Part shown: positions 43,401 to 51,193 of the stretch, piece by piece
Numbering within the stretch: position 1 is the stretch's first letter
Layout: every line of letters starts with the position of its first letter
DNA from: Pseudomonas hormoni
GTDB lineage: Bacteria; Pseudomonadota; Gammaproteobacteria; Pseudomonadales; Pseudomonadaceae
Assembly: GCF_018502625.1 (NCBI RefSeq)
Contig: NZ_CP075566.1
Location: forward strand, 749,001-813,000
Direction: 5' to 3'
DNA: 64,000 nt
The notes under the pieces: model-generated
The model's input: only the letters and a program-made list of their open reading frames with translations
The model's database searches: none
Told to the model about the DNA's origin: nothing
Program-made: the position numbers and the translations under genes

Positions 43401-44173
43401 GCAGCGGCGCAAAGCGCTTCGGCCATTCCTTCGGGCAGGTTCGGCGCCGGGGTTTCTTCGAGAACTTTCTGGTTGCGGCGCTGCACCGAGCAATCGCGTA
43501 CGCCGAGGGCGATCACTTCACCGCGACCGTCGCCGAACACCTGAACTTCCAGGTGCCGTGCGCGCTGGATGTACTTCTCGATGAACACCCCGGCATCGCT
43601 GAAATTGTTCTGGCCGAGGCGTTTCACCGCTTCAAAGGATTCGCTCAACTCGGCCGCACTGCGGCACACACGCATGCCGATGCCACCACCGCCAGCGGTG
43701 CTTTTGAGCATCACCGGGTAACCGACCTGTTCACCGGCGATCAGCGCCGCGTCGAGGCTGTCGAGCAACTCGGTGCCTTCGAGCATCGGCACGCCGTGTT
43801 GTTTGGCCAATGCACGCGCGGTGTGTTTGAGGCCGAACACGCGCAGCTGTTCTGGCGTCGGACCGATGAAGGCGATGTCGGCGGCTTCGCAGGCTTCGGC
43901 GAACGCGGCGTTTTCCGAAAGGAAACCGTAGCCGGGATGGATCGCCGTGGCGCCGGTGGCCTTGGCGATGGCGAGGATTTTGTCGACCGCCAGGTAGGTG
44001 CCGGCCGCTGCGCCTTCACCGAGGCTGTGGGCTTCATCGGCTTGCAGAATGTGCAGGCTCGCGGCATCGGCTTCGGAGTACACGGCGACGCCGTTGACGT
44101 GCAGTTCACGCAGGGTGCGCAGGATGCGGCAGGCAATGGCGCCACGGTTGGCAATCAGGACTTTTTCGAACAT
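40478..44173 (-). CDS. Biotin-dependent urea/guanidine carboxylase with an in-frame REP insertion
   Basis: The 1231-residue enzyme uses ATP, bicarbonate and biotin to carboxylate its substrate. Domains in order: biotin carboxylase (about 1-450; MLKSTAGGGGIGMRVC, FLEVNTRLQVEHGVTEQVWG), KipA-like (AHS2) carboxyltransferase half (about 470-750), KipI-like (AHS1) half (about 815-1100) and BCCP with biotinyl-Lys in ILESMKMEIPLLAPMAG. At about residues 763-808 the linker is replaced by REP-encoded sequence (positions 41751-41885, exactly 135 bp, no stops). The riboswitch and DUF1989 partners make guanidine the likely true substrate; urea is the older name. Nearly identical domain core otherwise. 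Confidence 0.93.
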   Translation of the reverse strand: MFEKVLIANRGAIACRILRTLRELHVNGVAVYSEADAASLHILQADEAHSLGEGAAAGTYLAVDKILAIAKATGATAIHPGYGFLSENAAFAEACEAADIAFIGPTPEQLRVFGLKHTARALAKQHGVPMLEGTELLDSLDAALIAGEQVGYPVMLKSTAGGGGIGMRVCRSAAELSESFEAVKRLGQNNFSDAGVFIEKYIQRARHLEVQVFGDGRGEVIALGVRDCSVQRRNQKVLEETPAPNLPEGMAEALCAAAIKLAKAVNYRSAGTVEFVFDSEDQRFYFLEVNTRLQVEHGVTEQVWGVDLVRWMVELAAGDLPPLSVLSQGLKADGHAIQARLYAEDPGRDFQPSPGLLTAVNFPAADGKQLRIDTWVEAGCEIPPYFDPMIAKVICWAPTREEARADLHQALGDSLLYGVETNRDYLRQILLDTPFASGQPWTRCLEHLVYQANTFEVLSAGTQTSVQDYPGRLGYWAVGVPPSGPMDSRALRLGNLLLGNEEGDAALEITMSGPLLRFNCDAVVAITGAVIPLALNGETVAMNTALLIPAGATLSLGTIAGAGARSYLCLRGGLQVPDYLGSKSTFTLGQFGGHGGRALRAGDVLHVPALNDRSAGEQLSEIAELPAVRQIRVIYGPHGAPEYFTENYIGTFFATQWEVHFNSSRTGVRLIGPKPEWVRADGGEAGLHPSNIHDNPYAIGAVDFTGDMPVILGPDGPSLGGFVCPVTVIEADLWQLGQLKAGDKVQFLPVDLKTARSLATHRFCGEGACSRSSAKHSPIAECSVPEATGLQDLGPLRDPARASSLATGNVYPQGIVSPVVLDLGQGDTRLVARLSGDTHLLLEIGAPELDLVLRFRAHALMQALESKTLHGVIDLTPGIRSLQVHYQPEQLPLTDLLGIVAGEWDAVCAAKDLQVPSRIVHLPLSWDDPACQLAIEKYMTTVRKDAPWCPSNLEFIRRINDLPNLDEVQRTVFDASYLVMGLGDVYLGAPVATPLDPRHRLVTTKYNPARTWTAENSVGIGGAYMCVYGMEGPGGYQFVGRTLQMWNRYREVAAFDGKPWLLRFFDQIRFYPVSADELLRIRRDFPLGRFDLNIEHSQLNLADYQAFLAKEAETIAAFREQQQGAFNAERERWIASGQAHFDSEETAPETTEDAPLASGEMSVDSHIAGNLWQVQVQTGSRVAAGDVLVILESMKMEIPLLAPMAGVVREIRVQPGSAVRAGQRVVVLELD
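41751..41885. repeat. REP doublet inside the carboxylase gene
   Basis: A GTGGCGAGCGAGCTTGCTCG arm and an inverted GAGCAAGCTCCCTCGCCACA arm enclose inner elements CGCGAAGCGGCC and GCGAGTGCTTCGC. It is the same element class as the intergenic doublets, here read through as codons. The left arm has matched substitutions that keep its palindrome. Confidence 0.9.
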
Positions 44174-44274
44174 GGCATAGACCCCGGAGGGGATGCGGGC
44201 CGTCCCGCAGTTTTTCGATAAGCGCCAGGGTCGTCCCCGACGGCAGAATCAATTCTCTGACGAACAACACCGAA

Positions 44275-44367
44275 CCTGTGGGAGCGGGCTTGCCCGCGAT
44301 TGGGTCGGCACATTCAACATTGATGTGTCTGACATACCGCCATCGCGGGCAAGCCCGCTCCCACAGG
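44275..44367. repeat. REP doublet (GTGGGAGCGGGC class) within the operon
   Basis: Arms GTGGGAGCGGGCTTGCCCGC and its inverse enclose CACATTCAACATTGATGTG. It lies between the DUF1989 gene ending at 44452 and the carboxylase gene starting at 44173, so it could affect expression of the last two operon genes. Confidence 0.9.
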
Positions 44368-44368
44368 T

Positions 44369-44461
44369 TTAGTGGTGGTCTGGAGATTTCAGGCACTGCC
44401 CGGAACGGGCCTGGCACAGGGCAAACAACCACCGCCGCAACCGCGAAAGTTTCAGTTCCAT
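44369..44461 (-). CDS. Candidate 30-residue coupled frame after the second DUF1989 gene
   Basis: An ATG at 44461 overlaps the end of the DUF1989 gene (ATGGAACTGA) and opens a 30-residue frame beginning [10 protein letters not shown] and ending SPDHH. The tight overlap is the only support; the REP doublet starts right after its stop codon. It may be chance. Confidence 0.25.
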   Translation of the reverse strand: MELKLSRLRRWLFALCQARSGQCLKSPDHH

Positions 44462-45093
44462 ACTAATAACTCCGCAGGCGTAGGGTTGTAGGCATTGCAC
44501 GGATTGTTCAGCTGCGGACAGTTTGAAATCAGCACAATCACATCCATCTCCGCCCGTAAATCAACGTACTTTCCCGGCGCCGAAATCCCGTCTTCAAAGG
44601 TCAGCCCGCCATCCGCCGTGACCGGTACGTTCATGAAGAAATTGATGTTCGGCCCAATGTCGCCCTTGCCCAGTCGCCCGTCGTGGACGCAGGCGCGCAG
44701 GTAGTTGTCGCGGCAGCTGTGCATGTAGCGTTTCTCCAGCGCGTAACGCACGGTGTTGCTCTCTTGCGCGCAGGCACCGCCGAGGGTGTCGTGGCGACCG
44801 CAGGTGTCGGCGACGATGGTCAGCATCGGTTTGCCGAGGTTGGAATAGAGCACGCTACCGGTGCTCAGGTAGACGCTGTTTTGCCGGCGCAAGGTGCGTT
44901 GCACGTCGTAGCGTTCTTTCGGGTTGGCGACGCTGTAGAACAAGGTATCGACGGCCTGATTGCCTTCCAGGTCGAGGATGCGCAGGGTCTGGCCGGCCTT
45001 GACTTCCATCAGCCACGGTTCGCCGGCGGGGATGGTGGCGCGATAGACCGCCGTTTCTGGATGCTTTTGAGCGGTAGCGATTGCAAGTGACAT
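44452..45093 (-). CDS. DUF1989 protein, urea amidolyase-associated (carboxyguanidine deiminase subunit)
   Basis: The 213-residue protein belongs to DUF1989 (PF09347), the urea amidolyase-associated protein 2 type. Shared core motifs include [37 protein letters not shown] and [17 protein letters not shown]. In P. syringae two such proteins (CgdA/CgdB) form a carboxyguanidine deiminase that turns carboxyguanidine into allophanate. I cannot say which subunit letter applies. It is 11 bp from its DUF1989 partner on the same strand. Confidence 0.9.
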   Translation of the reverse strand: MSLAIATAQKHPETAVYRATIPAGEPWLMEVKAGQTLRILDLEGNQAVDTLFYSVANPKERYDVQRTLRRQNSVYLSTGSVLYSNLGKPMLTIVADTCGRHDTLGGACAQESNTVRYALEKRYMHSCRDNYLRACVHDGRLGKGDIGPNINFFMNVPVTADGGLTFEDGISAPGKYVDLRAEMDVIVLISNCPQLNNPCNAYNPTPAELLVWN

Positions 45094-45104
45094 GGCAGCG
45101 ATCC

Positions 45105-45830
45105 TCAGGCGAACAGACGGTCGGTGTTGATGAAGCCGCGCTCGTTTTCCGGGCGCGAAGTGCGGCAGTGTTCGGCGACGCTGGCGTCGGCGTTCATCCA
45201 GCTCAGCTTCAAGGGTTTCGGTGCGTATTCTGGCGACGGGTCCATCGGGTGTTGCAGCGCGGTGAGCACCACCAGCGTGTCCATCGGTGCGTACAACTCG
45301 ATGTAGTCGCCGGCCTTGGAGTTGCCTTCAACGAAGTGGAAACGCCCGGCCTCATCGACATTCACGCGGCTGAACAGGTTGAGGGTCATCAGCAGATCCG
45401 ACAGGCCCAGACCCCACTTGCCGAGTTCCACCAACAGGTTGTCGGTGCCGTTGCGGAAGAAACCGTTGCGCAGTTCCTGATAGCGTCCCGCGCCGTATTT
45501 TTCCGCGACCTCTTCAGCGCAGAGCACGCCGCCGAGGCTGTCGCTCCAACCGCAGGTATCGGCGGTGATCGCCACCAGCACCCGGCCCATGTCCGAGTAC
45601 AGACAATGACCCGTGGTGAGCTTGGCGGTGTGTTGGCATTTGAGGCTGTCGGGCAGGTTCAGACGCTCGGTTTTTTCATTGGCGTTGAGCAGCGTCAGGC
45701 TGACGTTGGCGCCGCCGCGCAGGTCGGTGAGGCGCAGCAGTTGGCCGCGTTTCAGGACGAAGGAACGATGGCCGCCACCGGGGAGCATTTCTTCGGCGAA
45801 GGGCGGGAACAGTTGGGTCGAATCAGTCAT
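45105..45830 (-). CDS. DUF1989 protein, urea amidolyase-associated (carboxyguanidine deiminase subunit)
   Basis: The 241-residue DUF1989 protein is the urea amidolyase-associated protein 1 type: [20 protein letters not shown], then [40 protein letters not shown], and [20 protein letters not shown]. It pairs with the shorter DUF1989 protein 11 bp downstream, the arrangement of the heterodimeric carboxyguanidine deiminase. The Cys and Asp in DTCGWSD are conserved in both and are candidate metal or active-site residues. It follows the ABC ATPase gene. Confidence 0.9.
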   Translation of the reverse strand: MTDSTQLFPPFAEEMLPGGGHRSFVLKRGQLLRLTDLRGGANVSLTLLNANEKTERLNLPDSLKCQHTAKLTTGHCLYSDMGRVLVAITADTCGWSDSLGGVLCAEEVAEKYGAGRYQELRNGFFRNGTDNLLVELGKWGLGLSDLLMTLNLFSRVNVDEAGRFHFVEGNSKAGDYIELYAPMDTLVVLTALQHPMDPSPEYAPKPLKLSWMNADASVAEHCRTSRPENERGFINTDRLFA

Positions 45831-45832
45831 GT

Positions 45833-46630
45833 TCAGATTCCTCTAAGCGATACGAGCGTGCCTGCAAGCGTTGCCGGCAAGGCATCGACGGCTTTGCTGT
45901 GGGCGCGGCGGTCGCTGTTCAAAGGGATGTCGTAGGTGATGCGCGCGCCATAGGCGCCGGGGGCGTGCGGGTCGACGCGGACCTTGTCGAACACCAGCAA
46001 ACGGGTGCCGAGGCTGAAACCTTCGGACAGGTCGTGGGTGACCATGAACACCGTCAGTTGCGTCTCGCGCCACAGCTCCAGCAGCAAGGCGTGCATGTCT
46101 TTGCGGATGCCCGGATCGAGGGCGCCGAACGGTTCGTCGAGCAGCAACACGCGGGGTTTCATGATCAACGCCTGGGCGATGGCCAACCGTTGCTGCATGC
46201 CGCCGGAGAGCTGCGCCGGGTACTTGTCCAGCGAGTGGCCGAGCCCCACTTTGTGCAGCAGCACCGAAGCCTGTTCTCGCGCCTCTTTTTTAGCGCTGCC
46301 GAACAACCGCCCAAGCAGCGGCGAGCGCGGCAGTTCGAGGCCAAGGGCGACGTTGTCCAGCACCGTCAGGTGCGGGAACACCGAGTAGCGCTGGAACACC
46401 ACGCCACGGCTCGAATCCGGCTCGCCGGCCAGGGCCTGGCCATCCAGCAGAATCTCGCCGCGACTGGCGCGTTCCTGACCGAGTAGCAGCCGCAGGAAGG
46501 TCGATTTGCCGCAACCGGACGCGCCGACCAGGGTGCAGAACTCACCTTCGTTGACGTTCAGGTTCAAGCCTTCGAGCACCACCTGATCGGCGTATTGCTG
46601 CCAGACGTTTTTTACCGTGATGAAGCTCAT
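45833..46630 (-). CDS. ABC transporter ATP-binding protein (guanidine/urea-type uptake)
   Basis: The 265-residue ATPase has Walker A GASGCGKST, a Q-loop in VFQRYSVFPHLTVLD, the signature LSGGMQQRLAIAQALIM and Walker B VLLLDEPFGALD followed by the His switch VTHDLSEG. The type resembles nitrate/taurine family importers. It works with the permease encoded directly upstream (4-bp overlap) and the binding protein to import the operon's substrate. Its stop codon is followed by the DUF1989 gene after 2 bp. Confidence 0.93.
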   Translation of the reverse strand: MSFITVKNVWQQYADQVVLEGLNLNVNEGEFCTLVGASGCGKSTFLRLLLGQERASRGEILLDGQALAGEPDSSRGVVFQRYSVFPHLTVLDNVALGLELPRSPLLGRLFGSAKKEAREQASVLLHKVGLGHSLDKYPAQLSGGMQQRLAIAQALIMKPRVLLLDEPFGALDPGIRKDMHALLLELWRETQLTVFMVTHDLSEGFSLGTRLLVFDKVRVDPHAPGAYGARITYDIPLNSDRRAHSKAVDALPATLAGTLVSLRGI

Positions 46631-47442
46631 GCGCGGGCTCCTTCATACCAGGGGAACGCGCGTTGGGTCAGGCGCTTGAGCCCCCAATCCATCAGCCAGG
46701 CGAGCAGGGTGATCCACACCACGTACGGCAGAATCACATCCATCGCCAGGTAACGACGCACGAGGAAAATCCGGTAACCAAGGCCGTCGGTGGAAGCGAT
46801 AGCTTCGGCAGCGATCAGGAACAACCACGCCGAACCGAGCATCAGCCGCAGCGAGATCAGCAGGCGTGGCAGCAATTGCGGCAGCACCACACGCAGCATC
46901 AGCGTCCAGGTTGAAGCGCCGAGGGTCTGGGCCTTGATCAGCAACTCCACCGGAATTTCCCGGGCGCGCTGTTCCAGATCCCGCGCCAGGCACGGGGTGA
47001 TGCCGATCACGATCAGCATCACTTTCGACAATTCCCCCAGCCCGAACACGATGAACAGAATCGGGAGGATCGCCAGCGGTGGCACCATCGACAGCACCGT
47101 CAGCAGCGGCGACAAAGGCGCGCCAAACAGCGGCAACGTCCCGGCGGCGATGCCCAGGCACAGCCCGGCCAGCGCGCTGATGCCGAGGCCGATCGCGAGC
47201 CGACGCAAGCTGGACGCGGTGTCTTGCCAAAGCACGTATTCGCCGGTGCGACTGTCGGCGGTGAACGCCAGGCGCTTTACCGCGTCGGTCATCTGCACCG
47301 CGCTCGGCAACAGTTTGTCGTTGGGGTTGTCCGTCAGCCGCTCGGCCGAACCCATGAAGTAGGCGAACAGCACCAGGGCGAACGGCAGGATCACCAACAA
47401 CAGGCGGCTCGGACGATCCGGGTGGCGATTGATCAGGCGCAT
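46627..47442 (-). CDS. ABC transporter permease (nitrate/taurine-type)
   Basis: The 271-residue membrane protein has about six hydrophobic segments and the EAA-type loop consensus in the region ELLIKAQTLGASTWTLMLRV. The start has MRLINRHPDRPSRLLLVILPF. It forms the channel of the guanidine-type ABC importer with the ATPase and the periplasmic binding protein. It is 15 bp downstream of the binding-protein gene and overlaps the ATPase gene by 4 bp. Confidence 0.93.
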   Translation of the reverse strand: MRLINRHPDRPSRLLLVILPFALVLFAYFMGSAERLTDNPNDKLLPSAVQMTDAVKRLAFTADSRTGEYVLWQDTASSLRRLAIGLGISALAGLCLGIAAGTLPLFGAPLSPLLTVLSMVPPLAILPILFIVFGLGELSKVMLIVIGITPCLARDLEQRAREIPVELLIKAQTLGASTWTLMLRVVLPQLLPRLLISLRLMLGSAWLFLIAAEAIASTDGLGYRIFLVRRYLAMDVILPYVVWITLLAWLMDWGLKRLTQRAFPWYEGARA

Positions 47443-47457
47443 GACCAGGTCCTCTTC

Positions 47458-48525
47458 TTACAGCTTGGCGTCGGCGGCCATCTGCACGTAACTCGGGTCG
47501 AAGCGCAGCTTGAGGTTGGTCTTGTCGCCGCTGGTCACACCATTGGCGAAGGCCATGCCGACGGCGCTGGTGTCCTTGGCGCCTTCACCGAGCAAGCCGT
47601 GCTGAAAGGAAAACTCGGCGACCTTGCGCATGGTTTCCGGCAGTTGCTTGCTGGTGGCGAACCCCAGGGCTTCTTTCGGCGTGGCGAACAATTTGGTGGT
47701 GTCGAGTTGCGCCTGGAAACCCGCGAGGTCGGTGCCGGAGGCTTTGGCCATGTGTTCGAGGGCCGTTTTGCTGGCGGCGTTTTTCGCGTTCATCAACTCG
47801 ACCACTTCGAACCAGGCGCCGGTCAGCGCTTTGCCCAGGGCCGGGTTGTCTTTGAGAGTGGCGCTGTTGACCACCATCATGTCCATGATTTCGCCGGGGA
47901 TCTGGCTGGAGTTGAAGACTTCGGTCACACCGGGTTTTGCCTTGATATCCGAGAGCATCGGGTTCCAGGTGGTGACGGCATTGACCTGGTCGGTGTTGAA
48001 CGCCGCCGAGATGTCGGCGTCGGAGGTGTTGACCACTTTCAGGTCTTTCTCGGTGAGATCGACTGAATCAAGCGCGCGGGCCAGCAAGTAGTGGGAAACC
48101 GACAGCTCCACCAGATTGACGTCCATGCCCTTGAGGTCGCTGACTTTCTTGCCGTCGCCCTTGAGCACGATGCCGTCGTTGCCGTTGGAGAAGTCGCTGA
48201 CGATCAACGCGGTGCTGTCGACGCCACCGGCCGCCGGAATGGTCAGCGCGTCCATGTTGGTCATGGTGCAGCCGTCGAACTGGCCGGCGGTGTATTGGTT
48301 GATGGATTCGACGTAGTCGTTGAGCTGCACCACATCAATCTTGATGCCGTACTTCTTCGCCCATTTATCGACGATGCCTTGGCTGCCTGCGTACTCCCAG
48401 GGCATCCAACCGGCGTAGATGGTCCAGCAGACGCTGAAGTGGTCTTTTTGCGCAGCCTGGGACGAGACGCTCACGAAGGCTGCGAACGCAGCGGCGAGGA
48501 GGGCGGGTAAACGAAGCTTGAGCAT
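47458..48525 (-). CDS. ABC transporter substrate-binding protein (urea carboxylase-associated)
   Basis: The 355-residue periplasmic protein has a signal peptide (MLKLRLPALLAAAFAAFVSV, cleaved near SSQA-AQK). The NMT1/ThiY-like fold begins with FSVCWTIYAGWMPWEYAGSQ, continues with WAKKYGIKIDVVQLNDYVES, and ends with ANGVTSGDKTNLKLRFDP. Genes of this kind next to urea carboxylase and DUF1989 genes are the putative urea/guanidine binding proteins. It is the first gene of the operon, 60 bp after the riboswitch. Confidence 0.92.
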   Translation of the reverse strand: MLKLRLPALLAAAFAAFVSVSSQAAQKDHFSVCWTIYAGWMPWEYAGSQGIVDKWAKKYGIKIDVVQLNDYVESINQYTAGQFDGCTMTNMDALTIPAAGGVDSTALIVSDFSNGNDGIVLKGDGKKVSDLKGMDVNLVELSVSHYLLARALDSVDLTEKDLKVVNTSDADISAAFNTDQVNAVTTWNPMLSDIKAKPGVTEVFNSSQIPGEIMDMMVVNSATLKDNPALGKALTGAWFEVVELMNAKNAASKTALEHMAKASGTDLAGFQAQLDTTKLFATPKEALGFATSKQLPETMRKVAEFSFQHGLLGEGAKDTSAVGMAFANGVTSGDKTNLKLRFDPSYVQMAADAKL

Positions 48526-48584
48526 GGGTGGTTCTCCAGTTGATCAAGGGCGGGCAGGAGTCAACGCGGCACCGTGAACGGTGG

Positions 48585-48680
48585 CTTGTCTCCCGGGCTT
48601 TTGTCCCGCCGTGTAACCTCAACTGGAGGTCGCCAACTCTCGGACCAGTCACTCGCGTCAGCGAGCCGGAACCCTAGTCA
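48585..48680 (-). promoter_or_regulatory. Guanidine-I riboswitch (ykkC motif)
   Basis: The minus-strand leader has the conserved ykkC elements in order: CTAGGGTTCCGGC, a variable stem (CTCGC/GCGAG), ACTGGTCCGAGAG, a second variable stem (ACCTCCAGTTGAGGT), and ACACGGCGGGACAAAAGCCCG ending in GGGAGA. This is the guanidine-I consensus. It lies 60 bp before the substrate-binding protein gene. Guanidine binding prevents a terminator or otherwise turns the operon on. Confidence 0.95.
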
Positions 48681-48966
48681 GCCATTGCAAATTGTGGTGC
48701 CGCGAACCTGTGATGACTCCTGCACGGGTTTGTTAAAGCGAGAGCCGTGCCAAGTCGGCCGAAGCGCTCTGGGCCGAGGGATTGCCATTGGCTGGCAGGG
48801 TGGAAGGGCAGGTTTGTTGCTTTGTGATGGTGCGTCCGTGCACTGAGATGCAGCGTGGCTGGCCGCTGATCCGAAGGTCGGTTGCGTCCGGCACTCACCA
48901 TCGCATTTCCAGTCAAAACAGGTGTCAGCCGGCCCGTATCGGCTGCGGGTCTTTCAGGAGGCCGCC

Positions 48967-49209
48967 ATGTTTCGTCGACTGTTGCTTGGTGTTGTGCTCG
49001 GTGTCGGGCTGTCCGGCTGCTATTACTACGCCGGCTCCTACGATGTGTATTCCACGCCTTATTACTACCCCGGTTACTCGCCTTATTCCTACTATTACGG
49101 CCCGCGTTATTACTATGGTCCGCGCTTTTACGGTGGCTATCACTACTACTATTGGGGCGGGCACTCGCCACGTTATTACGGTGGTGGATATCGCGGAGGG
49201 CACCATTAA
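48967..49209 (+). CDS. Small Tyr/Gly-rich lipoprotein, copy 1
   Basis: The 80-residue protein starts at ATG 48967 after CAGGAGGCCGCC. A lipobox (VGLSGCYYY) ends the signal peptide. The mature 60 residues are almost all Tyr, Gly, Pro and Ser, for example YYYGPRYYYGPRFYGGY. No domain is recognisable; composition suggests a surface or envelope protein with aromatic clustering. A paralogue with the same leader (CAGGAGGCCGCCATG) follows at 49377. Confidence 0.75.
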   Translation: MFRRLLLGVVLGVGLSGCYYYAGSYDVYSTPYYYPGYSPYSYYYGPRYYYGPRFYGGYHYYYWGGHSPRYYGGGYRGGHH

Positions 49210-49302
49210 TCAGCGGGTGAATAGATGAAAAACCTTTCATCGGCTAGATGTTTCAACTTGTTGCCAGACCGCACCAGATTTCGAAAACGATGTCTGATCT
49301 TT

Positions 49303-49329
49303 CGACAGTCACCGAATAATTGACTGTCG
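49303..49329. promoter_or_regulatory. Hairpin CGACAGTCA/TGACTGTCG between the two lipoprotein genes
   Basis: A perfect 9-bp inverted repeat with a 9-base spacer lies 48 bp upstream of the second Tyr/Gly-rich lipoprotein start. It could be an operator; it lacks the T tract of a terminator. Confidence 0.5.
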
Positions 49330-49376
49330 CTCGCCAGCGTCGCTGGTGTGGCTCACTCGCGGTCCAGGAGGCCGCC

Positions 49377-49835
49377 ATGCTCTGTCGAAAACAGCTCCGC
49401 CGAATTCTTCTGATTGCCGTGTTGGGTTTGTCTGTTGTTGCGTGCGTGCCCTATGCCGATGGAGGAGGCAGCTACTACAGTTCCGAGGTGTACACGTCCC
49501 CAGCGCCGTATTACTCCGGGGGCGGACCTTACTACTCCGATGGTGGTTACTACACGTCGCCACGCCGGTACTACTCACCACCGGCACGCTACTATCAGCC
49601 AACACCGCGGTATTACTACCAGCCGCGGGTTTATCAACCGGCACCGCGTTATTACCAGCCGTCGCAGCGAGGCGACTACCGGGCTCATCAGAGTCGCGGC
49701 TGGGACGGCAATGGCCGGGGCGGTTGGGATGGACGTAACCGTGGCAATTGGAACAACGATAATCGCGGTGGCCATGGCGGACGCGATAACCGGGGCGGAC
49801 GGGGCGGCCATGATGGGCGTGGCGGGCACCGGTAA
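49377..49835 (+). CDS. Tyr/Gly/Arg-rich lipoprotein, copy 2
   Basis: The 152-residue protein starts at ATG 49377. Its signal peptide ends in a lipobox-like VVACVP. The mature part has Tyr-Pro-Ser repeats of the form RYYxPxxRYYQP (RRYYSPPARYYQPTPRYYYQ), then a disordered Gly/Arg/Asn/Asp tail (GWDGNGRGGWDGRNRGNW) ending GGHDGRGGHR. The function is unknown. It shares start context and N-terminal design with the smaller copy 1, so the pair probably arose by duplication and then diverged in its tail. Confidence 0.75.
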   Translation: MLCRKQLRRILLIAVLGLSVVACVPYADGGGSYYSSEVYTSPAPYYSGGGPYYSDGGYYTSPRRYYSPPARYYQPTPRYYYQPRVYQPAPRYYQPSQRGDYRAHQSRGWDGNGRGGWDGRNRGNWNNDNRGGHGGRDNRGGRGGHDGRGGHR

Positions 49836-49853
49836 CATGAGTTAACTGCAATA

Positions 49854-49943
49854 CCTGTGGGAGCGAGCCTGCTCGCGAAAGCACTGTCAGTCACATCATT
49901 GATGGATGACAAACCGCTTTCGCGAGCAGGCCCGCTCCCACAT
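49854..49943. repeat. REP doublet (GTGGGAGCGAGC class)
   Basis: Arms GTGGGAGCGAGCCTGCTCGC and its inverse enclose a short inner pair. It lies between the convergent lipoprotein and enoyl-CoA hydratase-type genes. Confidence 0.88.
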
Positions 49944-49957
49944 TTCGTTTTGTGACC

Positions 49958-51061
49958 TTACAAATCCGCCAGTGGATGCCGCCCTTCCCAAACCTTGTGA
50001 AAATGCGCCTCCACCACCGCATCCGGCACATTGTTGATGTCTGGCCAATGCCAGTGCGGTTTCTGATCCTTGTCGATCAACCGCGCCCGCACGCCTTCGC
50101 TGAACTCCGGATGGCGGCAGCAGTTGAGGCTCAAGGTGTATTCCATCTGAAATACCTGCGCCAGCGACAAGTGTCGGGCGCGGATGATCTGCTCCCACAC
50201 CAGATGAGCGGTCAGCGGCGAACCTTCACTCATTGTCCGCGCAGCACGGCTGAGTAGCAGGTCGGTGCTATCGCGCTGTTGGCTGATAGCCTTCCAGGCG
50301 CATTGCACGTCACTGACGTCCAGCAGTTCATCGATCTGCTGACGACGCGGCAGCCACTGGGCTTCGGGCATTTGCGCGAGCGCTTCCTGCTGCAAGGCCT
50401 TGAGCAGACTGTTGAGCTGCATCGGTGTCTGTTCCTGCCAGTTCAACTGCAGCAAACCTTCGATCAGCTGTTCTTGCTGTTCATCGAGCAGAAAGCGGTC
50501 GGCCAGGTCCAGGTCGATCGCATCCCGGCCGTTCATGTGCGCGCCGGTCAGGCCGAGGAACAGACCGAGCTTGCCGGGCAGGCGCGACAGAAACCAACTG
50601 GCGCCGACATCCGGGTACAAACCAATGCTGATTTCCGGCATCGCCAATCGGCTGCTTGGCGTGACGATGCGGATGCTTGCGCCTTGCAGCAGGCCCATGC
50701 CACCCCCCAGCACATAACCGTGGCCCCAGCAGATCAGTGGTTTCGGGTAGGTGTGCAGGCTGAAGTCCAGTCTGTATTCCGCCGCGAAGAAATGCGCGGC
50801 CAGCGGCGGTACTTCACCCGGATGCGCGCGACAGGCTTCCACCAGGCTGCGGACTTCGCCGCCGGCGCAAAAGGCCTTGGCACCTTTGCCGCGTAACAAT
50901 ACGCAGACGATTTGCGGCTCCTTGGCCCAGGCGTCCAATTGATCGCGCAGGGCGTTGATCATCGGGAAGGACAGGGCGTTCAGGGACTTTTCGGCATCCA
51001 GGCTGGCAACGCCGATGCGAGCGCCGTCGGTGCCGGTGAGTTCTTCGAAGTGCAGATTCAT
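49958..51061 (-). CDS. Enoyl-CoA hydratase/isomerase-family protein, 3-hydroxyisobutyryl-CoA hydrolase-like
   Basis: The 367-residue protein has the crotonase fold with a long C-terminal extension, as in 3-hydroxyisobutyryl-CoA hydrolases. The oxyanion loops are FCAGGEVRSL and GYVLGGGMGLLQGAS; the MPEISIGLYPDVGASWFLSR segment with its Glu and Asp is typical of HIBCH rather than enoyl-CoA hydratase. HIBCH works in valine catabolism, releasing 3-hydroxyisobutyrate. The N-terminus begins at MNLHFEELTG. It is monocistronic here. Confidence 0.85.
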   Translation of the reverse strand: MNLHFEELTGTDGARIGVASLDAEKSLNALSFPMINALRDQLDAWAKEPQIVCVLLRGKGAKAFCAGGEVRSLVEACRAHPGEVPPLAAHFFAAEYRLDFSLHTYPKPLICWGHGYVLGGGMGLLQGASIRIVTPSSRLAMPEISIGLYPDVGASWFLSRLPGKLGLFLGLTGAHMNGRDAIDLDLADRFLLDEQQEQLIEGLLQLNWQEQTPMQLNSLLKALQQEALAQMPEAQWLPRRQQIDELLDVSDVQCAWKAISQQRDSTDLLLSRAARTMSEGSPLTAHLVWEQIIRARHLSLAQVFQMEYTLSLNCCRHPEFSEGVRARLIDKDQKPHWHWPDINNVPDAVVEAHFHKVWEGRHPLADL

Positions 51062-51193
51062 CGTGACCTCGATCGGGAATTTGAGCGTTCAGTATGATCG
51101 CAATGCAGGAAAGTGCCGGTTCTGCGTCAGATCAATTGACAAGCGTGATGGGCTTTCCTAGGGTTCGCCCCATTGTTTTTGCCGGATGTAACC

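Noticed and set aside
42356..44221. 621-codon frame opposite the carboxylase gene
   Set aside because: It is antisense to an unmistakable biotin carboxylase and its composition is mirror-coded; no domain was seen.
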